Below the pieces are notes generated by a model that ran no database searches, was not told the DNA's origin, and worked only from the letters and a program-made list of their open reading frames with translations. Positions 53,725 to 64,000 of a DNA stretch of 64,000 nucleotides are shown piece after piece. The position numbers were made by a program, and so were the translations under genes. The DNA is from Rhynchonema sp. JSB1_4 (lineage: Eukaryota > Nematoda > Chromadorea > Monhysterida > Xyalidae): the NCBI GenBank assembly GCA_030248065.1, contig JASAMV010004886.1, positions 1 through 64,000 on the forward strand. The letters are read 5' to 3'. The first letter of the stretch is position 1. Each line of letters begins with the position of its first letter.

Positions 53725-56700
53725 ATGATGGCACCAAAATACAGACACGAGAAAGAGGGAATAGATGAACAAGAACTTGATGAGCTTGTCGACGGGTCGG
53801 TTTTGTCACGATTTTATTTATTTTATAACGAAGAATTTCATAAATGAAAATTCTATGAATTAATTTTTTCATTTCAGCGACACCAAGCTCAAAATCGACG
53901 ATGGAAGCAAGAGTGGAAAGAAAGCAAAGGAGCCGAAACCGAAGACTGTGTCCGTGGTGAAATTGGTTCGTAAACTGCCGATTTTTTCAACCTTGGTTGA
54001 AACATCACCTCAACGTGGTCGTTTGTTGCAGTTCCGTTACTGCACAGCCTGGGACTGTCTGCTTCTGTTCATCGGTGTTTGTGTGTCGTTCGTCACTGGT
54101 GCTGGATGGCCGTTGATGTCAATGATATTTGGTTGGTTGGTGGTTGGCGAAATTGGTAATTGCAGCCGAGAATATTTTGGGGCGAAACATTGAGGTTTCT
54201 AGACTTGAAAAATCACTAATGAATGGTGCAGCGTGTTTTTGGTTGCCCCGTTCGACCTGCTCTCGTAGACAAGCGTGCACCACTGCATCGTCAGTGTGAA
54301 TGCACAAGTTGGCCAAGTGCCCCCGAAAACACACGCGAACTGGTTTCGTGCTCGCGTAACACATCACCGCCACCGCGTGTGCAAACGCCGGATCCGGAGG
54401 ACCCACAAAGATTGTATGCACTCATTGATGTCTCAGTCCTTGTTTCAGGCGGGATGTCCAATACGTTCCTGTCTGCGCAGTCCACTATCGACCAGACCGG
54501 CAGTCTGATGAACAATTTGACTGACAACACTTTGTCACTTGTTGCTGGTCTGGCACCGAACCTGACCGCCAACCTTGCTCAGTCAGGCACTCCCATTGAA
54601 TATATTACGAATCAGATGTTTCTGTCGCAAGTCACCACCTACTGTCTGCAATACACTTATCTCGGCGTCGCTGTGCTCATAGCTGGATATGTGCAGGTTA
54701 GCATTGTGCAATCAGCGCGTCTCTAGACTTCGATTTCTCAATGCGTGTCGAAACAATTTGCCCCAAAAAACGGAAATTTTTCAGATTGTCTGCTGGCTGA
54801 CCGTCTGTGAGCGTCAGATATTCAAAATTAGACAAGAATTCTTCCGCGCCATTTTGCGACAGGAGATTGCGTGGTTCGATGACAATGCAAGTGGCACACT
54901 CACAACCAAACTGTCAGAGTTCGTTTCGGGTGTATGTTTGGATTTGGGGGTTGCTTTGTGCGGAAGGACTATCGGCATTCAGCACGTCGTGTGCAGTCGG
55001 CTAAACTGTACCCACCTATCCCGAACACACATTGGTTGCTGCACAATCCCAATTTCAATTTGCAGCAATCTGGAGCGAATCAAGGAAGGTATCGGCGATA
55101 AATTCGGTCTTCTCGTCCAATACAGTTCGCAATTCATTGCCGGCTTTGTGATCGCATTTATCTACAGTTGGCAATTGACATTGGTGATGATGTCACTCAC
55201 ACCGTTGATGGCCGGCAGTGCTGCGTTCATGGGGAAGGTAAAGCTGATGTTTCAATATGTCTGGTTTGGTTCATTCCCTTTGACTGCATATTCGTGAAAG
55301 GAGTGGTGAATTGATCAGTGACTTTACCATACGTTAATAATATAATAGTGATAACATAATAAATCTGGGCAAATTCTCCCTCCAGCTGATCAGCACAGCG
55401 ACAGTGCGTGAGGCACAGAAGTACGCGGTGGCCGGTGGTGTGGCTGAAGAGGTGCTCGGCAATATTCGAACTGTGATTTCGTTCAACGGGCAGAAACAGG
55501 AATCCAACAGGTAAAGTTTAAATCCTGGGTTGAAACATCAGCAAAGTTTAGTGCTAACTGATGTTTCACCAACACAAACTTGAGGCTCACTTCGCTCTTC
55601 AGATACGAAACCGAGTTGATCAAAGGCAAGAGGGACGGCATACTGAAGAGTTTGTACACCGGCGTTGGCATGTGTGTCGTGTTCCTGGTCATGTTCAGCT
55701 CATACGCACTCGCATTTTGGTAAGTACTTATCAACGATATGAACAAAGACTAACGGTGCACCCGGCCATCGTCAGTGCATATTAGTTTGATGCACCCCTC
55801 GTGACGTCATCAACATTTCAGGTATGGTTCCGTTCTGATTGTCGATGGCACAATTGAGAGAGGAACGGTGTTCACAGTGAGCTGGGATCATATTTTCGTT
55901 AAAAAATCACAATGTTTTGGCTTTTTTCTAAAAAAAAACAACTTTTAGGTGTTTTTCGCTGTGATGATGGGTTCATTCGCACTGGGCAATGCCGGGCCTC
56001 AACTGGCCACAGTCGCTGCCGCTAAGGGTGCCGCTGCTGCCATATTTGAGATTATCGATCAGGTATATATACTTGACGTCAAACATCATGCTCAAATTAA
56101 TGATGGCAACAAGAAAATCTCTGATTCTTTCAGAAGCCGAAAATTGATCCCTACAGCAGTGACGGTAAGATCCTACACAAAGTCAATGGCAAAATCGAGC
56201 TGAAAAACGTCAAATTTGCATATCCGTCAAGGAAGGACATCACGGTATAAACGACTGTGACTATGACTTCTGCTCTTGTTGAAAGTTCAACGTCATTGAA
56301 CTGTCGCCAGATGAACACAATTTACATTTGAAGGTATTGAATGATGTTTCACTCACAATTGAACCCGGAGAGAAAGTCGCGTTGGTCGGGGCCAGCGGCT
56401 GTGGCAAAAGCACAATTGTCAATCTGTTACTCCGATATTACGACCCTCAAAGTGGACAGGTGTGACTAAAAGGGACAACTTTTGTAGTACATTACTGGCA
56501 ATTGAAACACAGTTTTTATCCGAAGTTGCAGGTTCTACTTGATGATGAGGCCGTGAATCGTCTGAATGTGCGATGGCTGCGCAAGACAATCGGCGTTGTC
56601 TCACAGGTTTTGATTTTAGATCAATAGTTCTTTCCCTGAAAACCTCTTTTTCAATTAACCGATGATCAAACACAGGAGCCAGTGTTGTTTGAAACATCAG

Positions 56701-59700
56701 TGGAGGAGAACATTCGTTATGGCCGGCTGCACATTTCGCATGACCAATTGCTGCAAGCATCCAGACGCGCCAATGCACATGATTTCATATCGAAACTGCC
56801 GGATGTGAGTGTGCATGTTTTGACAGAACTGAAATCAAAACCGAATGTACATATACATACATACATAGATTATTCACATCCAGGGTTATAAAACAATGGT
56901 TGGTGAACGCGGCACACAGCTGTCGGGCGGTCAGAAACAGCGAATCGCCATTGCTCGTGCGTTGGCCAGGGATCCGAGGGTGCGTTCAAAAATCCTATTT
57001 CAAACTCAAAAAACCTGTCGCGTATGTCCAGTCCAGTCACATTCTCACGGTCTGACCATGGAATCCAATCATCAAGTTTGAGACCAGTCACAGTTGTTTA
57101 TTCAGACATTCAGGGTTCAACAAACTAAAGTGCCTTTCAGATTCTACTTCTAGACGAAGCAACTTCTGCCCTGGATGCCGAAAGCGAAGGAGTGGTACAG
57201 GAAGCGCTTGACAAGGTATTGGTAGTCGTCCATCATAACCGTAAAGGCCTAACTATACTTCGTTCTCTCAGAGAACAAAGAACAAAATCTCGCGCGCTGA
57301 TTGGTCCACGTATGTTCAACAGCCAATCAGCGCGCCAGAATTTGTTCTTTGTTCTCTGAGAGAACGAAGTATAGTTAGGCCTTAAAGGGTGTGTCTAACG
57401 TCTCCTAACCCCATGTTTTGTTGGGTGGAATTGAAAGATGTCTTCGAAAGGCCGCCGTGTGCAAAAAAACCGCGACTTCTAACTTGCTAAATCGCGAAAT
57501 CTTGAGGGTTACTTTTCGAATTAAATCAATTTCCGGACACAAAATTCAGACTGAGCACACAAGAAAAGTTACGAAGCGAAACACACACAAACCAGCTTCT
57601 GTGGGTTAAATGAAACATTCATTGCGTCCACAGTCAAGCCAGTAGCCAGAGCGTTGTGTGTTGAGCGTTTACGAGCATTGTATAGGCGGCTAAGCCGCGC
57701 TTAAAAGTGCAATGTTTCAGCAGAAAAACGCCAAACGTGAGTAGCGCGCACTCAAAAACGCCTGGAGTTTTGTGTCCGGAAATTGATTTAATTCGAAAAG
57801 TAACCCTTAATATTTCGCGATTTAGCGAGCCAGAAGACGCGGTTTTTTGCACACGGCGGCCTGTCGAGGTCATCTTTCGATTGCACCCAATAAAACATGG
57901 GGTTAAGAGACGTTAGACACACCCTTTAACATATCGTAACCCCCATACAGTACCGCACCATCTGTGTTTAGGCGCAACAAGGCCGAACGACTATCATCAT
58001 TGCGCATCGATTGTCCACCATTCGAAATGCGGATAAAATTATCGCGTTGGAAAACGGATGCATCAAAGAAGCGGGCACGCATGTAGACTTGATGAATGCA
58101 AAGGTATAGTCTTTTTCTCGTGTACTTTTTGAAAAGCGCTCATGTTTACAGCTAAACCAATCTGCATCGTCAGAGCAAACGCAATGAACGGCCGCATGAT
58201 ATTATAGAAGTATATGACTTTTCGAAAAAAAATTTCCGCCGTTTTTTAGGGATTGTACTACGAGCTTGTGACTGCCCAGTTATTCGACAACGCTGCCGGT
58301 TCGGGGTACGCTTCGGCGACAGATGGACTGGAAAGCACCAACAAGGAGGACAGTAAGTTCCAAATTACCCTTGGAATTTGTCAACTTCATTGACTTTGTA
58401 GCTATGTAAGCTAGTGTTTTGGAACATTGTGTGACTTGTTTGCAGGCCAAGACAGTGGTACTGAAGTGCAGGGCACGCCAAGGAAACGTCAGTTGAGCAA
58501 ACGCCAGCGAACAATATCGTCGCAGAAGGAGTCCGTGTTGATCGGTTGGTCAGTTGGTATCAAACTTTATAATCGGATCGATTTTACCACATCTGTCAGG
58601 TACCCGAAGAATTGTGCTGACTGGTCTGATCGAAATCAGTAAATTTCGAGACATCGTGAATAACAAAAAGTTCAAATGACGAAAGTCCAAATCCCATATG
58701 ACTAAAACAAGCCGGACCTAACCAGGTCTATAAGTTGGATATCGACTGTTGCTTTGGAGTCCCAAATCATTGTCGAAGCCTTTTAACAGCCTTGTTCCGT
58801 TGCAAGGTTCCGACTCGGACACTGACCACGATGGTGGCAGCAGTCTGATGTCCGACTCACAACAACATCGACGTCGACGTTCAGCACAGAAACGCACGAC
58901 CACATTGATGGGAGGCAAGGCACCGACGGCATTGGACAATCTGAAGGATGCACTGCAAGTTGGTATAGCTGCTTTGAGTGATTGTGGGAGCACGAACACT
59001 GACGACGATACGACCAAGAACTCATGGGTGGAAAAAAAATTTATTAAAAATTTTAAGAAAAGCAAGGAATCGCACGCCAAAACAAAAAAAAACCCTCCCC
59101 CCCGCTCGCCGGCACGACCACACAACACAAACACAAGAAACCACCACAACACAGCACCGCCACACACGCCGACAAAACACAAGGAAACAAACAAAAAAAA
59201 CCAAAACAAAAAACAAAAAAAAAACCAAAAAAAAAAAAAACAACAAAAAAAACAACCCCTGCAGACTCTGGGTGCTGCGCTGAGTAATGAGTAGAAACAT
59301 GCATGTCGGCAACGTTCACACGCGACCAAGGCGATTTTCGGTCACAAACCTGTCGGTGCACCACAAGCCACCGGAGGGCATTATAGCATAATATGGTTAC
59401 AATTTTGTTGTCACTTATACTCAAGTCAAATGCGGTGCTCAGGCATTCGAAATCACTAACTGATCAAACAATAATCTATATTTGATGTTACATAATCACT
59501 CCACGATTGCAGGCCGAAGGTGCGAAAACGTCGAATTTGATCGAAATATTGAAATGGACCAAACCGGATGTCGGCTGGTTGATCCTCGGATTCATCGGCT
59601 CCGCCATTCGTGGCTTCGTCATGCCCGCCTTCTCGTTCTTCTATGCCGAAATTTTCAATGTGCATCAGTCTTAACGAACTTGAAAATATTTTTTGCGAAA

Positions 59701-62700
59701 AATATGCCATCTAAATATTATTTCAGTCGTACAGCAAAGGCGGTGAAGAGCTGGCCAGCGGCGCACGTTTGTGGGCAATTATGTTTGTGGCATTGGGGCT
59801 CATAAATGGTATCTGTTGGATTTTATCTGTAAGTGAAACAAATCTGATTATGCATTGAGGTCGGAATGAAACTTGATAATTGGATCGGATCGTATCTCCT
59901 TTGTTTGAGCGACTTTTCTTCATAGAACGGAGCTTACCACCGCATGAGTTGTTCCCAATCAGCTCATAAACAATCTTTACGGCGGTCCTGCAGCGCTCGA
60001 AGTATTCTTAGTACAAAAATTATAACCAAGGCAGATCTGGTCTGACCCATTCATCAAATTTGCTACGTTTCACTTCATCTTTCTTCCCCAAAATATCATT
60101 ATATTTTCGCAGTCGTACTGTTTCGGTCTGGCTGGCGAGAACATCACACTTCGTATGCGTATGGCCGCATTCAGCAACATTCTGCGACAGGATGTTTCAT
60201 ATTTTGATGACAGCAAACACTCGACGGGCAAGATCTGCACACGACTCGCCACTGACGCACCGAATATCAGAGCGGTCGGTGATGGGCATATACCACATAT
60301 TGATTTCGCCTTTTGAAGAAGTGATGAGCACGATCAATGGAATCAAACTTAAGCACCGTAGTGATCCGATTCGATCTGCCCTGGTCACGTGACCTTTCTA
60401 CGAATCGTGATAAAATAATGTTCACGTGACCAATCAAGCAGACCATCCGATGAAACCGACGAATGTCCATCCCATTGAAAAGAGATACAGTATCTGAACC
60501 CAAATTTGCGAGGGCCTCCTTCGTTTGCAGGCAGTGGACTTCCGTCTGGGCAACGTGCTTGCCGCCCTTCTCTCCCTGTTGGGTGGTCTGTTTCTGGCAT
60601 TCTTCTTCGGCTGGCAAATGGCCCTGGTCGTCACGGCTGTATTCCCGTTGGTGGTAGCCGGTGGTGCGGTGAGAATGAGAATGCGGACTTCCGGCGCGAA
60701 GAAAGATGCACTGATGTTGGAAGAGGCTGGAAAGGTACTTCTGGGTCACCCGGTGTTCATATCTGTCGATGGGAAACCCATAGAATTGTTCGTGTGGATC
60801 GTATGCGACTCGGAAAGACCAGAATGACAGTCCTTCGATGGTGTTGTCGTATCATGGACATGCTCGTGGGCAGAAATGCATGAGGTCACCAGGTGCACCA
60901 CCGGACAAGACAAGCTAGACCAATCTTCAACACCCTGCCATTTGTCAGGTGGCTGCCGAAGCGATCGAAAACGTGCGTACGGTGCAGGCATTGACGAGGG
61001 AACAGACGTTTTTCGACCAATTCGTCAGGTATTTGCTGAATCCGCACAAGGAACAACTCAAGCAGGCGCATATTCAGGTGGGTGCAATACCAAGATGCGC
61101 TTCTCTGATCAGGTTTCACGATGAAATTTCTGATTGAAATACTGTGCTGAGATCGCCTTGTTGTCGCAGGCAATCAGCTACGGTTTCGCGCAATCCGTAT
61201 TTTTCTTCATGTACGCAATTTGTTTCTGGTTTGGCGGGTGGCTCATCGAACGAGGTGATATAACACCGCTCGCTGTCTACAGGTATAATGTCCTTCCTGT
61301 TGTTTGCAAAACGTTTAATATTTCGATCAAAGTCTGACAAAAACTAAATATTTAAGGGTATTTTTCGCCGTGAACTTTTCGAGCATGGCCGTCAGCTTCG
61401 CGACCACCTATTTTCCCGAATATATGAAAGCACGTTTTTCGGCTGGGCTCATTTTCAAAATGGCTACTGTCGAACCGAAAATTGACAGCTGCGCGCCGGA
61501 CGGAACAACACCGGTGGGTGTAATGCAGTAATTTATGCTGATCATCATATAATGAATGGATTTTTTTAGAAAATCAAAGGCCAAATCGACTTTTCTGACG
61601 TTCACTTCAACTATCCAACGCGAATGGATGCTGAAGTTCTGAAAGGTATAGAATATTTCTCTATCAAAATCAGAAGCAGCGCAAAATGAAAAAACACTTC
61701 AATTTTGCAGGCCTAAACCTAAAAATCGAGCCCGGCACCACTTTGGCATTGGTCGGGCCGAGTGGATGTGGCAAAAGCACGGCCGTCAGTCTCATGTTGA
61801 GATTCTATGACCCGTTGGGTGGCAAAGTGGTGCGCTGCTCGCTCTTTATTACTTTACCAAACAAATTCATTCAATTTACACGTAGGTATTGCAGCTAAGA
61901 TCTGCGTGTAACTTTCAGATGATCGATGACCAAGACCTGCGCTCGTTCAACGTCCAATACGCTCGCTCAATTATGAGTGTTGTGTCGCAGGTAAAATGTC
62001 GAAATTTTTGCAACAGGGAACTGACGAAAATATTTTCTTTCGAAGTGTTTCTGCGTGATTTGCAGGAACCTGTTCTGTTCGACTGTTCCATATCTGACAA
62101 CATTCGCTATGGACTGGAGAACATCACCGATCAACAAGTGATCGAAGCGGCCAAGAACGCCAATATTCACGATTTTGTCACCACGTTGCCGGAGGTTCGA
62201 ATTATGTTGTTTATTTTAGTTCAAGTTATGATCCCTTTTCCGAATAAAACATCACACATTTTATTCGCAGGGCTACGAAACTAAAGTTGGAGAACGTGGC
62301 ACACAGCTGTCGGGTGGTCAGAAGCAGCGAGTGGCGATCGCGCGTGCACTTGTTAGGAACCCAAAGATTCTATTGCTCGATGAAGCAACCAGCGCACTGG
62401 ATACGGAGAGTGAAAAAGTTCGTGTTTTAAAATTAAAAGTAAATCATCACTGTCGTACTAAAAAATTTAAATGATCAGCAATTTTCAAGATCGTCCAAGA
62501 TGCACTGGATGTTGCGCGCCAGGGTCGAACATGCATCATTGTAGCTCATCGTTTGTCCACCGTGCAAACAGCCGATTCAATCGCTGTCATCAAGAATGGA
62601 TCAATTATTGAAATGGGTTTGTTTTCTATTATCTTTTCTTTGGGTCTATAGTTTTTGAAACACCATTCAGGGACTCACAACGAGCTGGTTGCTGCACGCG

Positions 62701-62747
62701 GTTTCTACTTCACGCTCACACAAAAACAACAAATTGGATCATCTTGA
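53725..62747 (+). CDS. Full-length ABC transporter, ABCB/P-glycoprotein type
   Basis: ATP-driven exporter of the plasma membrane, about 1360 residues in 34 exons with consistent phases. Exons: 53725-53795, 53878-53965, 54032-54131, 54449-54696, 54785-54918, 55066-55237, 55386-55510, 55603-55719, 55822-55876, 55949-56062, 56134-56244, 56334-56459, 56532-56606, 56676-56804, 56884-56979, 57141-57215, 57972-58103, 58250-58352, 58446-58544, 58807-58958, 59513-59659, 59727-59828, 60113-60274, 60531-60734, 60949-61077, 61170-61282, 61357-61513, 61570-61645, 61711-61829, 61919-61990, 62066-62194, 62271-62417, 62490-62616, 62671-62747. Both nucleotide-binding domains are intact: Walker [10 protein letters not shown] and [18 protein letters not shown] twice, [12 protein letters not shown] twice, H-loop AHRLST twice. 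The linker (58352-58958) is long, Ser/Arg/Asp-rich and probably phosphorylated. Substrate unknown; by family, lipophilic xenobiotics. Confidence 0.95.
57245..57382. mobile_element. Hairpin MITE with TAA TSD, ABC transporter intron
   Basis: Ends AGGCCTAACTATACTTCGTT and complement, with arms of about 60 bp nearly perfect. TAA is on both sides (57242-57244, 57383-57385). Directly abuts the next element, whose TTAA target overlaps this one's TAA. Confidence 0.88.
57386..57925. mobile_element. piggyBac-like MITE (TTAA), ABC transporter intron
   Basis: Ends AGGGTGTGTCTAACGTCTCC and GAGACGTTAGACACACCCT, with TTAA at 57382-57385 and 57926-57929. Inverted similarity extends over 150 bp (AATTGATTTAATTCGAAAAG on the inner side). 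Together with its neighbour it expands the intron between the Walker B exon and the H-loop exon to 756 bp. Confidence 0.88.
59063..59262 (+). repeat. A/C-rich, nearly T-free tract in ABC transporter intron
   Basis: About 200 bases made almost only of A and C on the plus strand, grading from C-rich (near 59098) to A-rich (59180-59250). It lies between the linker exon 58807-58958 and exon 59513-59659. The long open frames on both strands here are compositional. Confidence 0.85.
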
Positions 62748-63479
62748 AACTATTCTTGTCTGATACCCTAGTTCTGTGTCAATTCAATTCTTGATCATGC
62801 TTCTGTGCAATCGCTTCTGTATTTTTTTAAATAATCCCTGATTCTGTACTTTGCCTTTCCTTTCGTGGCTATAGGACCACGTTGTTACTGTTGTTGATAC
62901 CGATATCAATTGCTCTAAAAGTTTTGTTGGCAACTCGCCGTCGCAGAAAAGATCGCAAGATACATACATATCAATGATCAGGACAATATACAACGTGTGC
63001 ATACACTGCTGCAAATACCGATGTAACCACAATTATCTTTGATCAAAAACTTTGTTGCCCAACTAATTTTATTCTTTGGTCCATGCGTCAACCCAACAAC
63101 CGCATATCACAATTTTGTGTCATAAATGTACAGAAATACAGCCCGATCATAATCGCATGATTGCGTTTCGATGTTTCATCACTCAGTATAATTTTGTATC
63201 ATTTTCAGCTCATCGTAATTTTGGTCGATATTTGCATGCAGATAATTTTGAGAAAATCTTTCAAGATAATATCGTTTCGATTTGGTGGTTCGATTTTGGT
63301 TGTTTTGTTTACCCTCTTTAGTGACATGATCGAGACCAGCTGTTTTTGGTCGCTAAAGAATATCCACTACATAGTGTGGTGGAGGCTCACGGCAGATGGG
63401 GGAACCAAAATAGCCTTCAAAATTTCACCATAGGATGTCACTATTATAAGGAGGGTAAACCGTAAGTCAATATTTGGTG
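62748..63479. other. Convergent intergenic region
   Basis: 3' side of both the ABC transporter (plus) and the KLHL10-like gene (minus). AT-rich, no gene, RNA or TIR element recognised. Confidence 0.5.
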
Positions 63480-64000
63480 TCATGATTCGATGGCGTCTTC
63501 GATGTCATCGTCCAGGTTCGAGTCTCGGTCGAGTCGCTGGGTCGCAGTCTGAGTCGGACCGGTTGTGACCACGTGACCATGGTAGGTCAATGTCGCTGCA
63601 CGCGCACAGTTCGACACGACCACTGCCTTGATGGCACTGCGATTCACGTTCATTGACGACACCTAAATGACAGTGGATTAGCTTGGTTTCGACGTTGGTG
63701 CATCGAATAGTATCTGCTATCATCACGTGATTTTCAAGATTCAGGACTTCATTTTGAGATTTCATTTGGTTTGACGATCAGCGTGGAAAGAGATGTTTCC
63801 AGGTAGAAAAAGTCGGTGGCGAAATTAGCGAGATCAACAAATTCCGACACATCGCCCATTTTAGAAACGCACAGCGTCACATATTTTCAATTGAATCGAA
63901 TAACCCAATGAAATCCCAACAAATACTACCTGTTTCCACGTATTTTCGTTGATGTTGTATCGTTCGACGTCAGCAATGGTGGTCGTACCGTTGAATCCCC
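63480..64000 (-). CDS. Kelch-repeat protein, KLHL10-like, C-terminal part
   Basis: Last two exons on the minus strand: 64000-63930 (cut by the window) and 63662-63480, phase 0, stop 63482-63480. They encode a kelch blade with the classic GFNGTTT...VERYN...TWKQ pattern, then VSSMNVNRSAIKAVVVSN, and an acidic tail rich in Asp before the stop. Wording and end position match the last kelch repeat of KLHL10, a BTB-kelch adaptor of Cullin-3 ubiquitin ligases with a role in male germ cells. BTB and BACK domains would lie beyond the window. Intron 63663-63929 is ordinary GT-AG. Confidence 0.8.

Noticed and set aside
58718..59329. Long minus-strand open frame of about 200 residues rich in Phe, Cys and Val
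   Set aside because: Antisense to the A/C-rich intron tract and a linker exon of the ABC transporter; composition artefact without homology.
60267..60749. Minus-strand open frame of 160 residues
   Set aside because: Overlaps intron and a coding exon of the ABC transporter in antisense; no homology, shadow frame.

Overview
The window is eukaryotic nuclear DNA from an invertebrate animal. Its genes are split by many short GT-AG introns (mostly 45-120 bp), encode animal membrane receptors and transporters, and are surrounded by non-autonomous DNA transposons. Interstitial arrays of the hexamer TTAGGC, the telomere repeat of nematodes, make a nematode the best guess; that is an inference and not a proof.

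Layout. (1) 1-11.3 kb: a large inverted repeat (arms about 1-3572 and 6640-10096, both reaching at least the window edge on the left) carries the 3' exons of an ionotropic-glutamate-receptor-like channel in each arm, tail to tail. The right-hand gene (9262-11263, minus) can be read from its ligand-binding lobe to its last membrane helix. The 3 kb spacer is filled with transposons. (2) 12.3-37.4 kb: three tandem plus-strand receptor guanylate cyclase paralogues (GC1, GC2, GC3), each with signal peptide, ANF-type receptor domain, one membrane helix, pseudokinase domain, dimerisation helix and cyclase domain. All three have lost the same two metal-binding aspartates of the cyclase site. (3) 38.5-43.8 kb: a minus-strand T-complex-protein-11-like gene with transposon-filled introns. 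(4) 43.8-50.6 kb: gene-poor, with insertions nested up to four deep and many exact or near-exact target duplications. (5) 50.7-52 kb: fragments of uncharacterised genes. (6) 53.7-62.7 kb: a complete plus-strand full-length ABCB/P-glycoprotein transporter (34 exons, about 1360 residues). (7) 63.5-64 kb: the last two exons of a minus-strand KLHL10-like kelch gene, running off the window.

The genes do not form an operon or an obvious pathway. The IR-like channel and GC1 are divergently arranged with about 1 kb between them, and the receptor cyclases are a local tandem expansion. The items most worth following up are the conserved pseudo-cyclase receptor family, the convergent receptor copies in the large palindrome with uneven divergence, and the well-preserved transposon nest, which gives at least six TIR/TSD families resolvable by eye. 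Exon borders were assigned by hand from splice signals and comparison among paralogues; phases were checked by arithmetic, but borders may be off by a base or two.
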